A stretch of 64,000 nucleotides of DNA from Kappaphycus alvarezii (GCA_002205965.3 NADL03000074.1:62001-126000); one strand, 5' to 3'; shown: positions 9,736-24,060, counted from the stretch's first letter. Program-made: numbers and translations. Notes: generated by a model not told the origin, from the sequence alone.

Positions 9736-12700
9736 AAATGGGTAATATTATATAGGATCAAGAAGTGCAAAGACAGAGGAACCTGTGTGGATAAACGTGT
9801 CTACAGACAAATTTGCCGTTGGTAAAGAGTTGCAGAGGCGAAATTGGGAGTTAATTTCAAAGCCAAACTTCAGGGTGACTGTTTGTTTGAGGGCAGTACT
9901 TGACAGATAGGTATAAATACTTGTCAGCTATTATATATATATAACTGCGCGGTAAGTATAGTGTATGTCACAGAAGTAGTAAATATCAAAGTTAGGAATG
10001 AGTTCGATCGAAAATTGGCGTAGTAAGTGGCTTTCAACAGCGAAATTAGAAGGTCGAAGTTGGAATCCGAGTGACTTGCAAGAACTCAGCCACATTGGGG
10101 GTGAGTAAAGTACCGTAATCAATGGTGTTTGATATTCGACAGAACTATTTGTATTGTATTGTATAATACCAACTGTTTGCAGCCGTCGGACTTCTCTCAA
10201 CGTAAAATCAAGAGAAGATCACAAAAAATCAGCTGTAGCGGTTGCAGTACAATACGTGTGCTACTTGCATACCAGTGACTGACAAGTGCAAAAGGTTGAT
10301 CAAAGAAAAGGTTAATAAAATAAGCCTCTACCGGTAGTAGCATAGTATTAGTTCCAGTTACGGCGCAGTCAGTTGAATAGCAGCTTTCCCAAACGGGAGG
10401 CATTTAATTAATTCTGAGTTTTCGGAGTTACCGAAGACATTAAAAAAGATATGTGGCGAGAGGGTGTAAATAACTCCGGGAAATAGCATCTCCGAGATCG
10501 CGGAGAACTAGAAAACTGCAAGAGATGAACTTGAAGATTCGGATATCCAAAGCACAGAAGGTCTTAGAGATCTGTTCATGAGGTTCAATAAACACTTGCA
10601 AGCTTTACGGGATAAACAAAATAATTATTGTTTATATGACGTGGTTGCAGAAGACAAGAGAAGAAGGGCTGATTAATAGAACTTCTATATGCTGTCTTTC
10701 ACAGCTACGTTATAGTCTTTCTGAAGACTATGAAACATCCATGCTTAAGTTAAGAGCAAGTTGGCATTTGAGTTCGGTACCTTTTCATGAAGAGGTGGGA
10801 TTCTCATCTCCTCCATAATGAAGAATTAAATGTCGAACACAGTGAGGGAATAGGATCCTTCATATGTTGGACGTTCGAAAATGCAGTGAAAATAATTCAT
10901 CCGCTTACCTCTCCCTGTTCATGGTGAGATGAATCGATTTGTTTCGCCTATAGTTCAGGAAAACTTCAACCTCAATCTCCTAGCTCAGGATAAAGGAGAG
11001 TTCGGAGAAAGTTTGACATTGAAACCGTTATAGATCCTATATGTTGACCTCTTGATGTGTACTCTGACAGCATGCCATCGATAAAGCTGTGACGAAGCAA
11101 AAATACTGACTAACACTTCCGTTCCCGTCCAGAGCTCCACGTGATGAATATAAATAGATAAAAACTTCCGATTACCGCTGTTCAATTTGAAAATTTCCGT
11201 AAGAAAGGAGTGCAGTTCATTGCCTATAAAAATTGGAATAACGACACCCTCTGAGGCACATTTCGGCTATGAAAGAGAAAGCTTAGACATAGTAGGAATC
11301 CTTAAGAGACTCTTTTCGATAACTTGAAGAATATTTGTCTCGAAAAGATAAAAATGCATCGTGGAAGCGTATTTTACTCTCTTGTGGACCTAATTACGGA
11401 CATTAGCTTTAAAATCTACTTTTTTTTGATGAAAGGTACAGTGTTATCTAGATAACAGTAACTTCTCTGGAGAAAGAGATCAGTTGTGCTTAAGGTATGG
11501 TTCCGCTAATTGAAATGATACGTTGAAACATGTGAAGGTTTTCCACAGAAATTTATACAGCACAGTACAGTTTTGGGGCTTGGTGAATCACCAGAGGAGA
11601 TCGTAAAGTGCTGTATAGTAAAATGGAGCCAGTCGGACTTTACTATTGTGTACAGTACTGAATTGTACAGTACAGTACAAGAAATGTGATGTTTTATCTC
11701 GTGAAATATTTGTCTATTGCTTACACTCGATTCTCTGGGAAATGTTACGGTAGAGGTTATCGCCGGATACGCTTACCGAAAACAGAAACTATGTAGACTT
11801 TTAATTAAAATTTCGAGGGAACTAATAAGGGAGATGATCAATGATTTCGCTCATAGTTTGGTCCTGGTAAGGGTAGGATTTCTCTTGTCTAGATACCATT
11901 GTATCCGTTAAATGCTTTCAGTATGTATCTTATAACAGTTAAAATTTCTTTAAACTCAAAACTTCATGCGATAAGTTTTTGAGCAGAGCGGTATCGATAA
12001 TTAGATGTCATGCACCGGTCCAAAAATATATGCAAGGGTCTATACATACTGCGTTTGCGATTGTTCGTTATGCTGTAATAGGATTTCAATCAACTTAGAC
12101 TCTTTGAGGAAATGATGGTATCGGTATACGTAGAGCAAAAAATAGAAAAAAACACCCATTACACATTGAAAATACCCAAAGCTGATGTTCTCGGTACACA
12201 ATCAATGAATTTGATCTCACTTTTGATTATACAATATAATGGTTTAGTTAAGAAAAATTTCATGATCTTTAAGGATTAGTTTTGAGGAATGGTTTAAGTG
12301 TGAAACTCAGATTCAATGTCAAGTTTTTAAAACAAAAGTCGGAAAAGTCTTTAACAGGAAAGGACAACTGTACTCGAAACCAATGCCTTAGTGATATGAA
12401 ATAATTACATTGCAAATCTCCAAATGTGTTAATTTTCAAACAAAGATACACTGATTCTACGCAATAGCCGCAAAAGGAAAGAAAATTACGTTTGGAAAAG
12501 AGCAAATAGTATCACTGCACAATGAAGAGATATTTCAAAAAGGAATTAAAAAAGTATTTGAACGTAGCTATGTTTCTTTATTTCGATTACTGAAGATAGG
12601 GGAGAAAATTTATGGGTAAGTGATCGCAGTATGAGGGTCAGAAATATGAGCGAAACTATCTATAAGTCTAACACGGGAGGACATTAAGGATAGTAAAATA

Positions 12701-15700
12701 TTTTCAGAGCTCAAAAGTGTCTGAAAGTATAATTTTCTTCCCATAGAATTCATGATTTACTTTGTGCGAAAGGCCATATAGTGGAAAAGAAGAGAGTTTG
12801 GGAACTGAACCTGAAATGAGACCAAAAAGAGAAAGGAGTGTAATCTACTCGAAGTTACATGTACTTTGATGATAATTCATTTATTAAATAAAACTTTTCT
12901 TCTGACAAGAAGTTTAGTATAGGTGAGCTACATGAAAGGAAAATGCTACTGGCATAATTTTATCGTAACTATTTGCATGTATTGTTGCATATACTATAGG
13001 AGTTATGCATTTATAGTTCCACATACAGTAAAATAAAATGGAACATTAGCTGGCGCATTTATGCCTGCCCTGATATATCAGAAAAAAACTGTAGAAAATA
13101 TTTGGACGCCGTTTATTTATGGCTGTACCTATAGTGGGGTTCAATTTTCAAATTTTTATGTAGCAAAAATAGAAGCAAAACTAGCACACATAGACTTCCC
13201 TCAATAAAAGCCATAAAAAGCCTAAAAGCGATAATAGTTCATTATAGTTCTTCAGCGTTATTATTTAAACAAAGAAAAGACTTCAGGCATTTTCTAGTAA
13301 AAAGTCGGAGCTAATCGCTGATAGTTTAGGGATGAATATCGGACTAAGTGGCCTCCAAAACTATCAAGATTCACGGGCAGCAGAATGCTGAAGCCTACTA
13401 AACCTCAACATGCACCAATCTAATTTTTGCAGCAGATATGTTTTGCAAAATGAAAATATAGGAATTTTAGCACGATTGCATTCATCTCTTTCAGCCTGAA
13501 GGTCCCGTCAAAGCTTCAAGCGAGAAAGTGGCTTCTTTGTATATATACTTCTGCTCCAGAGATCTTAAATGTATCTAAAACTTCTGAAAAACAATATTTA
13601 GGGCGAGCAATGGCGTTTTACTGGGAATCCAATCATATTGCTGAACTATAACCTGAGAGAAAGTATTTTTGGAAAGAAAGATTATAAATAACTTTGTCAA
13701 CTTGATTAGATAATTCAGATTAGGCTAGTTAGATCAATGATCGTGAAACATCGAAAAAGTAGACCGGTGGTATATTAGATCTAATTTATCGAATTGGAGA
13801 AAATAGAGTCAGCGTCTTGATTCCGCGCCTCCAATACATTCATTCAAAATCTTCTGTAATCGAAGACCTCCATAATATAATATTTTTATAAAAAGGCACA
13901 ATGCAAGTAGACTGACAATCAACTTGAGCTCGAGTCCTCCATTTAACAGTAAATAATTTATTTTCTTATTTCTGTACTGAGTCATACTTGAACCCTGAGG
14001 ACATTTACTAGCACCGTTTTCTGAAGGAAAAGAGCAAATAATTTCTATGAAAAAGCGAGAGTCGTTCGTAGGTTGGAGTTTAAGTAGTTCCTTGCATCGG
14101 CAAGCTATCCTACAACGATGATGCACGAATAATTGATATTTTCAACGTTATTATTAGCCTAGTTATACCAGAAAGAAATAAATTGAAAATGTTTTAAAAC
14201 CGTTGAGGGGTATAAAGCTACTTCTAATTCAAATCGCATCTCTTATAAAAGAAGACTTGTAAAATAATGCAAAAACACGTCAAATTGATCCTGAAGTACC
14301 AAAATTCCCTGTATTAACTTAAAATTGGTACTGAAATCATTACCTGTTTCATATTATTATAACAACACATTGAAGAGAGAGAGGGGTGTCTTTAAGTGGG
14401 GTATTTTCAGACCTTTATTTGAATTTTCTCCCGGAGTGTAAATAAAATTACTAAGTGTACATTTTGGTCATTATCATTGCAGAATTAGTCCTAGCTACCC
14501 AAATTTTTGTAATAATTAACTACAAGATCACGTTGACATAAATGAAACAGTTGAAACACAGTTTCCACAGCATGAAGAAAAGGAATGAACAGAACCTGCA
14601 CAAGAAAGTTTTTTCCTCTCTATTATGGAGAGATACGAATTATTTAGAGTAAAGAGAGAAGAAACTATGATTTATGATACAGAACATTTTTATTGAGCAT
14701 TTATATCTACCTTTCAGTATTTTTGGTATATTTGAGATTGAAGTAATACCTTTCAACCTATTTCCAGATTTTTCATTGTACTGCGTATCTCAAAGCCAAG
14801 ATAATGAAGCGAATGAGTAATTGTGCAAGTCAAAAGGTTTTTTACACCTTTTCAGAGACTAATTGCATCTTGAAAACACAACATGTTGAAAAGTAACACT
14901 CAGAGACTCGAATATAGTCTCGGATGCCCCAGCAATCGCATGAACATGGCTATTACCACTAAGCACTTTGATATCATTACAATTTACTGATATTCTCCTG
15001 CGACCACCCCTCCGCCAACTGCTGCACTTATAAAAATAATGGTTAAATCATATAATTGCGCATTTCGTATATTTTTACACTGCGTCACAGATCTAATTTT
15101 TCTTTTTTTTTCACACTTCATAAGGGTAATTATACCTTACGCATGTTTTTAGAGCAATTTATATACCCAGGGTCCAATTTCTAAAAGAGGTATAGAGGAT
15201 ACCAGCTGCGGTGTTTCTCGGGATGGAGTTATTTTCAAATAGTACCATTAGATTAAATTCTAAAGCGATAGTTATCTACCCGTAGTTAAACATAACCCCT
15301 GGCTTGGAGCGAAAAACTCAACCCCGCTACCTTTAACCCCACGAGTCATCACTAATCTGTTCGTGTGGCCCTCATATATCCCATTATTATTTACGCCACA
15401 GTAATTTAACTTACCTCACTCATATTCTTCACGTCTCCAACTTGTGAAAGGGCTGAAGGGAGAGCAATAATAAAATATTCAGAGACAGTATGATAGAAAA
15501 GGATGTTTATGCTCCTCCTTTTCAGCCCCATTGCTTATCCTTACCCTCGTGAATAGAAAGAATTTCCTCAGAAGTATTTTTCTCAACGGAATCGATTGTA
15601 GCACCATGCAGTACTCTCTATAAACTGCTTAGATTTTCTTCATAAAAATTGTTTCGCGAATAGTGATGATTTAATGACTACGAGTGGTTGACTAAAAGTG

Positions 15701-17055
15701 TCTTTTAACCGATACTGGAGACTTGAATAGATTCATTATTTAAATATATGATACTTATAATGTTATTTCAGTACAGCTGGAAGTGATTTATGTGACTTAT
15801 TCTACTTCTAATGTTCTTTTAGTGACGGTAGAGGTGACTTATAAGACTTACAATTTCAGTGAGTTTGTTGCTTTTATTCCTTTTGCAAATTACTAATAGA
15901 TGTAAGACTAACCGATTGACTTATTTTATAGTTTGCGCACCTTTTCCCGTGTTCCTCACCTTTTTAAGTCTTATTGAGAGCAGCAGATGCATAGAATGTG
16001 TGCTTTACATGAAATTAATATCTTATCCAAAAAGTATGCAAAGAATTGTTGAGTCTTCAGATAAAACAAAATAGAGGAAAAACAAAATGGAGAATAAAGC
16101 ACTTGTTTGAGTACAAGGTGGATCATATTAATCTGAATAAAATTTCAGTTGCAAAAAAGTACGGAAGTTTGGAGGTCTTCCACCCGGAAGCTTTTTTCTT
16201 AGTAGGCGAGATGCCGGAGACCCTTGAACATCAGTTTTGTTGTATCCGAGGTCCATTTACCTAGGCGCAAAGGAGTTCGAAAATCTAAGGGAGAAGAATT
16301 TTCTTCCTTACCCGAGTTACGCTATAATTATTTCGTTTTCTTCCTCTCACCTTGTGGTTATCAGGATGCTTTTAGTATCAGTAAAAATATGTTCTGGTTA
16401 TACTATCTCGGCAGAGGTTTCGGGGACTGCCATTGTCGACTAATTACTCTTACATTTTTCCAAAACCAACTTTGATCCAAGAAACAACCAGATCGCTCTC
16501 CTCTATAGTTCCAAAATCTTCTTTACCTTTTTTCAGATACACAATATTGGCAAATAATGAGAGTTTAACCTTTTAGATTTTAGAAAATGAGCATCATTTC
16601 AGGTGCAATTACTTTGTTTCGCTAAAAAATGTTCATATTTGATCTTAAATTAATTTCAATTGTCGCATAAATAAACTAAGTGAATTAAAATAACTACAAT
16701 GCACAAAATAATTCATTTAGATCAATATTAATCATATACGTAACATTACTTATTTATAATTGCGAAGTTTTTAACCTCTTGCCTTTACGTGCTAACGATT
16801 TGCAAGATTTTTCATTCATTTGTGCAGTTCAATGGTATCATATTTCATTTCGGTGCCGCTGTGTGCCTTTTATTGATTATGTTCTTCGAAAAATCTTCAG
16901 AATAAATAATTCCATGTTTTAGAGTATCTGTGTCAGATTATTGTAAACAGGGAAAGAAAGATCCTTCTCTCGACAATTTTTTACCAAATTTATTTTTGTA
17001 TTTCTATCGACTAGAAATAACATCATTTCGAATAATGGAATAAATTCGAAGCGAG
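9736..17055. other. AT-rich region without recognisable genes
   Basis: About 7.3 kb in which the longest frames are around 100 codons and none resembles a protein. Palindromic GTACAGTAC words cluster at 11561-11677. No tRNA or rRNA was seen. Probably ancient, unrecognisable transposon or intergenic DNA. Confidence 0.5.
11561..11677. repeat. cluster of GTACAGTAC words
   Basis: GTACAGTAC occurs at 11650-11658 and twice overlapping at 11665-11678, with a partial copy (CACAGTACAG) at 11561-11570. The same palindrome-like word recurs near PFK and genes B and C. Confidence 0.6.
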
Positions 17056-17150
17056 CCCCTTTTAAAGGGGGGAATTGGGTTGGTTTACTGTGAGTAATGG
17101 AAAGGTTGGGAGTCCTCTGTACTTGTAATGAAACCATTGGCAGGACCTAT
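17055..17150 (-). repeat. 3' tail of LINE-like element (R3)
   Basis: Minus-strand tail following the LINE-like coding end. Its plus-strand core, TTGGGTTGGTTTACTGTGAG, closely matches 29905-29965, where no coding part remains, and more weakly 61275-61320 beside the second LINE-like copy. Confidence 0.6.
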
Positions 17151-17205
17151 ATTGAAAGTGCTTGAGCGTGTGTACCATCTAGAAAGTAGCTGGTAGACCG
17201 ATTGA

Positions 17206-17517
17206 CTAGCAAGCTGCGTTGGAGGTGACCATCAACGCCGCGTGTCGTTGGAGGAGAATTGTCCTCACACTGGAGTATTGGTCCAGGGCTGGGTTGGCGA
17301 CCGCTCGGGCTACCTCCGTGATGTGGCGGAACGCTTCGGGATGCCACCCCCCGAGTGTGGAGATAGGAACGGGCACGAGTCTGTTCCTGCCAGGTAAGCT
17401 GGCTAATAATCCCTGGTATTTTCGTAGCTTGTCCGCATGGGCTGCGTTCAAGCTTGTAAGGGGGTTAAAGGTTCTCATTCTGAGGTGAGAAGGGGCCAGA
17501 AAGTTCACGAAGGTCAT
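17206..17517 (-). pseudogene. LINE-like retrotransposon, C-terminal end of ORF (copy 1)
   Basis: A 103-residue frame whose second half reads KLRKYQGLLASLPGRNRLVP, then ISTLGGWHPEAF, then ILLQRHAALMV. This pattern resembles the C-terminal tail after the reverse transcriptase of algal and fungal non-LTR elements (assignment from memory, moderate certainty). A clearly homologous copy in the same orientation lies at 61440-61690. No reverse transcriptase is found upstream on this strand, so the copy is 5'-truncated, as is common for LINEs. It is GC-rich within very AT-rich flanks, a sign of insertion. Confidence 0.6.
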
Positions 17518-20025
17518 ATCGAAGTAATCAGTACCGCCGGTGGCGCCTTTTAAAGTAAATGAGGAAAAATATCGTTAAAGAAGGTTCTTTCGACAGTAGT
17601 AACTTAGATGTAGGAATTGCTAAAAAGTAAAAGATTATGACTTGCTAACAAATGTGAAGTCAGAAATCTAAAAAATGTGGGGACTTTTGCGACATTTGAG
17701 TTGATAATATTGGAACATAGGAGCTAGTTTAATTATTTTTCTTTTGTAGTAAATTTTGTTCTCTAAAGAAATAGAAGAATTTAATATAACATTCTAATGC
17801 ACAATTCATATATTTTAGGCCCGCTACTAGTGTTTAACACAATAAAGAAGAAATTATGAGTAGATAAACTTATGTATGAAATAAGGAGTGGTATAAAAAT
17901 TCAGAAGGAAAGAAGTTGCACTGGCGCTTTGTATAATAATAACCCCTATATACAGCTCTGAACTTCTTATAGAGAAAAAAGTATATTCAAAGAGTGTTTA
18001 TGTCAGACAAAATTGTTATCCATGCTGAAGAGTGAGCGTAAATACAGTAGTAACGCGAAAAGTAATACCGTAGATTGTAGTAAAATATTGTTTTCATTTT
18101 TAACAGAGTTTGAGTTCTCATGAGAATAAGTCTATCAAAATATAGACGAAAAAGCACAAGAAAGTCATGAATTAGTCACTGAAAAGAGTGAAAATTTCCG
18201 TGATTATTCAGGAATAATGCCCTCTCCGTTTTATGTGCAGGGCGCACAAGGGACTAAAAATACAAGCTTATTTTCTGCAAATTCTTGAGTATGGAACTAT
18301 AAATTAAACTAAGGATCATCTTGGATACGACGAACAAAAATTATTCTACTATACTTTCTAATGCATTTGAGTAATAAAATCTGTAGTCATTGACATATTT
18401 TCAAAAAGTTGTTGTGAAGGTAAAAATAGAAGTGATAATGGCTTGCAAAAAGTTGTTGTGAAGAGTTAAAATCGCGTCATGTAATTTTCGAATTGAGAAA
18501 AGCTATTGAAGCATACCAGAAAAATCAATTATTTATCAATTCAATTCAATAAATTGGTTCTCTTTTACCAGAAAAGAGAACAGATTTATTGACTTTAATT
18601 TGTAATTACTAATTTATTTCTACCTTTTAAGCTTTCAGTGGCCCAAAGTTTGTATAAAAATATCATATTTTCGTTCGACTCACCTCTATTTTTTTGGATG
18701 AATACATTCATATTTGCACATTGCATACCAAATTATGGTTCAGTTAAACATATTTCCCAATAAGATGGGAAAATGGGTCTCTTTCCTTATTTTTAATGTT
18801 AATATTATAATTGAATATAATTTACTTCCTGACAAGCAAAAAATGTTTATAAATTATATATAGTATCTTTATGCTAGAAAAGTATATCTAGGCTTTCGTG
18901 ACATACCAGAAATAAATAATTGAGTAGCATGATATGCCTTCGATTCGGGTTGGATATATTGCAGATTTTTTTCTGTAAGTACACATATCATGGGTATTTA
19001 TGAAGCCCGCATAAACTATTCAAGACAATGTAAAATAGGAAATAGTTTCAAAGATATTGCGGAGATTAGGAAACGAAAGCGGGCCTAATAAATACAAAAA
19101 GAGGGCAGGGATCCTTTGTATTCATTATACAGAGTGATTTAAATGTATAAAGTTATTTGAAACTGTGCCAAATGTGTATCGTTGTGTTGAAACATTTTTA
19201 TAAAGAAAAATTTGTTTTGATAGCCATAAATTATAATCAAAAAGATAATTTGGGCCCCACAGTTACACTGAAATCTGTATCATACTCTGCTTGGGGCTGG
19301 TAACTACCTGAGACAAGTTGAAAACAGAAAAGATTGTCGATATGTGTTAAAAATGACTAGAAATAAAATTAGAGGTGGCTATGAATGAGATTATTTGTCT
19401 AGTAATGAAAGTAGAGTTGTATCTCCTGACAAAATACTTTTGATAATTTACGAAGAAGATTAGAAATGGAAATTTGGTTTAATACTTTAACAAATTTGCG
19501 TTATATTTTGAATATTGGCTTTATGAAGTACAATAGAGGGGCTGATTTCAATTCTTAGGTGCGTATTTTTGCAACGTTTCTGATAAAATATCGATAGTCA
19601 GAGTTCACGTCTTCAGAAGGCCATCAGCTCAATGAATATGAAATAGAGGAAAGATGAAGGGAAAATGGCAAAAATACCGCGGTTTTATCAGCTGTCAAAA
19701 ACTTCTTACCTCATTGTGCAAAAATACAAGCAACGCCAACTTCCTTGATACTTTATACAGACAGGTTTTGATGTAATATCTACCAACAGATTATGTTTTT
19801 GAACTCTTTGGCATCTAAATTTGTGTTAAAATCGGCTTGTGGAACACATTTTACATCTCATGTATGCTAATCACCCAAGAGGCTTAAACTTGTAGTTCAG
19901 TTTCGTAGAAGAAAGAAATTTGAGTTTTAAAAGAGAATATTTGGGTGTATTGCTATAATTTAAACTTGTTCTCCGATCATTCAGTGGAAGTTGAAAACAG
20001 ACCAAGATAGCCTACCTTTTGGAAA
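17518..20025. other. AT-rich region without recognisable genes
   Basis: About 2.5 kb with no frame longer than 60 codons. A direct repeat of CAAAAAGTTGTTGTGAAG is present near 18403-18420 and 18447-18464. Nothing else was recognised. Confidence 0.5.
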
Positions 20026-20095
20026 AAGAATATAAAAGCGGAAAGGGAATGAAAGTGAAAAGATAAAATGAAGACAACTGTATACGTTCCACCAG
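20026..20095 (+). repeat. 5' LTR-like repeat with TATA box
   Basis: Aligns with 26484-26555: both carry ATAAAAGCG, then purine-rich sequence, then AAATGAAGA and TACGTTC. The pair brackets the copia coding remains, as LTRs would. Only part of each LTR can be aligned. Confidence 0.55.
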
Positions 20096-20643
20096 GTTAT
20101 GGTATACCACGCTAACCACGGTTGCCAAACTGTTACAATAAATCAATCGCTCTCTTAAGACCACTTATTCCCCAGCCGAAATACATATACTTCCAGGATT
20201 TTGCCCACCCGCGGCCCCAAGATCGATTAGTAACAAACAGCCAGAGGCCGACGAGAAGCACTTTGTCCAGCCTCCGACCCGTTTGACCCCCAACACGAGA
20301 ACTCCTATGACTATACAAGCTAGACGAGCAAGAAACAGCCCCGCCGTACACCAAAACCCACAGCCACAGCGCACAGAAGTGGATTCCATTACCGTGCCTA
20401 ATATCGCCAAACTCGATCGAGCCAGCCGTGAACTCTGGATTATACTGGTCCGCGGCGAGATTTTTCTATCCAGACTCGATACCATGTCACCGTCAACCCA
20501 CCCCAACCGACAGATTCAGCCCTATAATAGGGTTTCCACACCAAGCGAGACGTCATGCTCAGTGCACTGATAGAATTAGGCCCCAGAGATCACAGCAGTT
20601 TTCATTCAACCCGAAGCAGTTGTGACCCCGCACAATTTTATGC

Positions 20644-21145
20644 ATGTCGTCTCCACTCACCTTGAGACCAAAAATGGAAGACCATAAAAATCTCAAGTCC
20701 CTAGCAGAGAACATCCGCTTTACAACAGGCATGAAAATCACCGCACATACCGCCATGCACGAAGAAATACGGTCAAAGATGATACAAAATAGGTTCTTGC
20801 ACATCGCCGATGCAAGAAAAACTGTTTATTTCATGATCTCAGGGATACGCCACAACCCAGTCTCCGCACCAATCGATATTTTACATGATTGAAAGCAAAC
20901 CCACCGACGCCAAGAACTTCATGCACAAATACAATAAGTTCCACACGTTCTCAACACCAGGTGTCCACAGACATCCACAGCGGCAGTTTTTCTCAAGTCA
21001 CGGAAGCGCCACGATAACCAACGTTACGATCAATGCGATCCCAGAGCAAGTACGCGCTCTCCGCCTAGACAACCCCCCACGCCGTCGCTTAACCCGCGGC
21101 AAGCACCACGTGCGCATTGGATTCTGTAACCCCGACACACGATGA
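20644..21145 (+). pseudogene. gag-like region of copia element
   Basis: Two overlapping frames, 20644-20892 and 20885-21145, read as one protein if the frame changes near 20888 (+1, or two bases lost). Segments such as MHEEIRSKMIQNRFL and DAKNFMHKYNKFHTF are helical and charged, as in capsid proteins. No zinc knuckle was found. The assignment rests mainly on its position 5' of the copia reverse transcriptase. Confidence 0.4.
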
Positions 21146-21771
21146 ACATTGTCTAGACCCCAATCATACTCGCCATCGCAAGAGCAAAACGGCAGCCAAA
21201 GAAGAAAACATAGATTATACGGTCCTGGCCCAAGAGTCCCAAGCCATGATGCAAAAAATCGACAGAGGACCTTACAGCCTCCACGAACCGTAAGTCGGTA
21301 GCTCACCAAAAACTCACCATCCTTCTGTCATTCCACATAGCTCCGCTCTCTCACCCTACACTAACAACCACATTAACTTATTAAAAATCTGCCTGTTACC
21401 ATTGAGGACCCTGTCGGAACGAAAAAGGTCCTCTTCGCATCTTGAAATCCATCCTTGACCAATCGTCCTACCTTTTTCTTTCCAAAACAAATTCTAAATA
21501 TCTTTTTCCTTTATGGATCCAAATTCACTGTACAACTCCATTTTCTATTTTATGTTTGAATATTTGGTGTCCTCCTTGTTCAAGGAGATGCCTTTCAATT
21601 CGTGGTCACTTCGCCTTCCAAATTCAGTTCCGATATTTTATCACGCAGATTTTTATGATGTCCCCGAATTCAAGCAAATTCAAGGCCGCAGTATCGCCTT
21701 GCATTTTTTTCGACCAAGGCAGTGATAATTACCGAGTACATGCCCCTATTTAAGGTGCTATAGCAACGTCG

Positions 21772-22270
21772 TTGAAACATCACACATGCCATCAACCACC
21801 ACGTCAGCTCAGACGGACACTCCCTCGCTTTCCTATCAACGGCCTAGCTCTAATGAATAATGGGCCAACAGACTACGACGACTACTTCAGGAGGATGGAC
21901 CGTGAGCGTGTTCGGGAGTGGGTTCGTCGGCACTTCTTGGAGGAGGCGGAGGAGGAGGAGGAGGAGGAGTCAGAGGGGACTGAGTCGGAAGTGGAGGGAT
22001 CCGAGGATGAGGAAGACTTTGTAGCTCCGTGGGAACCGTGGTGTATAATCCTGGGGAAGTTGCTGTGGGGGATGGAGGGAGAGTGAGCGTGATCTTCATC
22101 TCGGATTCTTCGGATGGGGTTGGAGCGGAGGCTGAGGGTCGCGAGGAAGGGTTGGAGGATCTTGATTTGTCTGATGAAGCCATTTATCATTCTGAGCCGT
22201 TCGAGGGAATTTGTAGGGATTGAATTGAGAGTATGGATATTTTGGAAGAGTTATTTGGTTCTGATCTTGA
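21772..22270 (+). CDS. acidic low-complexity protein of unknown function
   Basis: A frame at 21772-22086 gives DRERVREWVRRHF followed by a Glu-rich run from GAG/GAA repeats (21938-22020). A back-step of one base near 22035 continues into TVVYNPGEVAV, FISDSSDGVG and LEDLDLSDEAIYHSEPFEG, then past a TGA at 22221 into SMDILEELFGSD and DDDF. The continuity suggests one real acidic protein of about 150 residues. It is not a known copia domain, lies within the element's boundaries, and may be captured or inserted host sequence. Confidence 0.35.
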
Positions 22271-22379
22271 GGATGACGATTTTAGGAGTAGATACAGATA
22301 TTTTACTTGATAATATCTCCCTCTGGCCAATGTCATCCACAAGATGCCCTTTAATGCGTTTTATGGTATTTAGTATGTT

Positions 22380-23215
22380 TGATTGAGACTTTAAGATTAG
22401 CCGAAAAGTCTATATAAGCTGAGTAAAGTGCTTCCTCCTTGAGAGGTCAAGCAAGTTGGCAGACAACTTCAAGCCAAGTCCCGAGTAGTAGGAAGTTGAG
22501 AGTCAACTTCAGACCCAAGAAAACTTTTTCTTACGCTGGTCGCAGAGCGTCGGTGGTAGACCCTGCCCCTTTTACTTGCTTGTAGCTTCCTCAACTCTCT
22601 TCTATATACACTCTCTTTTGTTCGTTCAACAATACCACAGTAGCACTTTTGTCGCTTGCAACACCTCCTTCTCAGGGTAATTGGTTCTGAGGATCTCTTC
22701 CCCCGCCGATTTATCCCTATCAGACCCCTCAAAATACAGACTAGGAAAAATAAGATGATAATTCCCCGAGATCTGGCCAATCCGCACTTGCTCCATAACC
22801 TGGTATCAGTCCAAGCACTCAACCTCCTATACGTACCAGTACTGTTCAAGAGACAAGATAGTTATTGCCAGGCGCAACACTCCCAAGGGTCTACGAGTCT
22901 TAGCTCGGGCCCCAATGAACCAGCACCGACAAGGATACTCGCTACAATGCATTCCTGCCACAACTCATACCTCCGCCAGGATATTCAAAACGGGGATACC
23001 ACGACGTAAAACGAATCCAAGAACTTTTTCTTAAAAACAAACAAACCCCTTTCCACCACCAACGAATCGACCCCCTATTCCACCGACTAAACAGCTTGAG
23101 CCAAACAGCAAACACTCCTCCATCATAGTAGCCCTACAGAAGCCACCTGCACGATCTCCGAGCTGCCACGGGTCCCAAAAAATCGTCCCATAAATTCAAA
23201 AATGCTGAGACATAA
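22380..23215. other. non-coding or unrecognised part of copia element
   Basis: Contains TATATAA-like boxes at 22413 and 22600 and short frames without recognisable motifs, where integrase would be expected. It may hold a solo-LTR-like insertion; I could not define ends. Confidence 0.3.
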
Positions 23216-23219
23216 ATTG

Positions 23220-24060
23220 AATCTCATCGTCAACAACACTTACTCTTGCATCATAAAACACATGGAAAAACGCAGAAATATTCTTGCTCGCTCTAGTAGC
23301 GCACTACCGATGGCATATAGGGCACTTTGAAATCTCAGTGGCCTATCTCCATGAACTATACGTCCATAACCAACCTGTATACATCCGTGAGCACCTTAGA
23401 TTCAAACGCGCAATTAAACGCTCGGAACAAACCAGTATTCTCGCCTGCAACCTATACGGAACGCCCCCGGGCGCTCACATCTGCTACCAAGGCCTGATAA
23501 AACACCTCGTGAGCTATGTCATAAAGCCAAGCGACGCAGACACGTGCTTGTTCCACAAAATTTTAAGCAAGGACGTCGTACCAGCATCCTCATCCAAACA
23601 GGACAGTACCAACCTCTCAATGTTCTACAACGAAAAAAGAACATAAAAAAGCTGGTAAACCCCAAGACTAGTCTCAAATGAAATGTATCGGAATCACACA
23701 TAGGTGGCATACACATATCAAAACCCCATATCATTCAAAGCCTCCTCTATCACAGTAGCATGTCATTATGGCATCCAAGCTCCACCCCTGTTCCAAAAAA
23801 GACATTTGAAACCGCGCTCTCACTGGACCTTTGCCCCCATCTTCTCGATTGACGCAGTACCAAAGCCATCTAGGGGATCTCCGGTACCTGATGGACAGAA
23901 ACAGACCGGACAACCAGTTCACTTTCAACAAACTGGCTGGGACTATGCAAAAACCCACTGAAAAACATCAAGACATCCTCAAGTAGCTATTCTCATTCCT
24001 CAAGACCACCCTCACTAATGGGATAACGTACTTCAATGGCGCTGTTGAACGGGAAGTGAG
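23220..24060 (+). pseudogene. copia reverse transcriptase relic
   Basis: RNA-directed DNA polymerase domain of Ty1/copia type (RVT_2). The frame 23284-23646 begins LALVAHYRWHIGHFEISVAY, matching the family's hxLAAxxxWxlxqxDvxxAFL with the catalytic D replaced by E, followed by VYIREHLRF. After further frame changes come GGIHISKPHIIQSLL near 23700 and YQSHLGDLRYLMDRNRPDNQ near 23860, the family's yrxxiGxLlYL..tRPD block, then FNKLAGTMQKPTEKH and LKTTLTNGITYF. An in-frame TAG lies at 23983. Loss of the catalytic residue and several stops show it is inactive. Confidence 0.8.
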
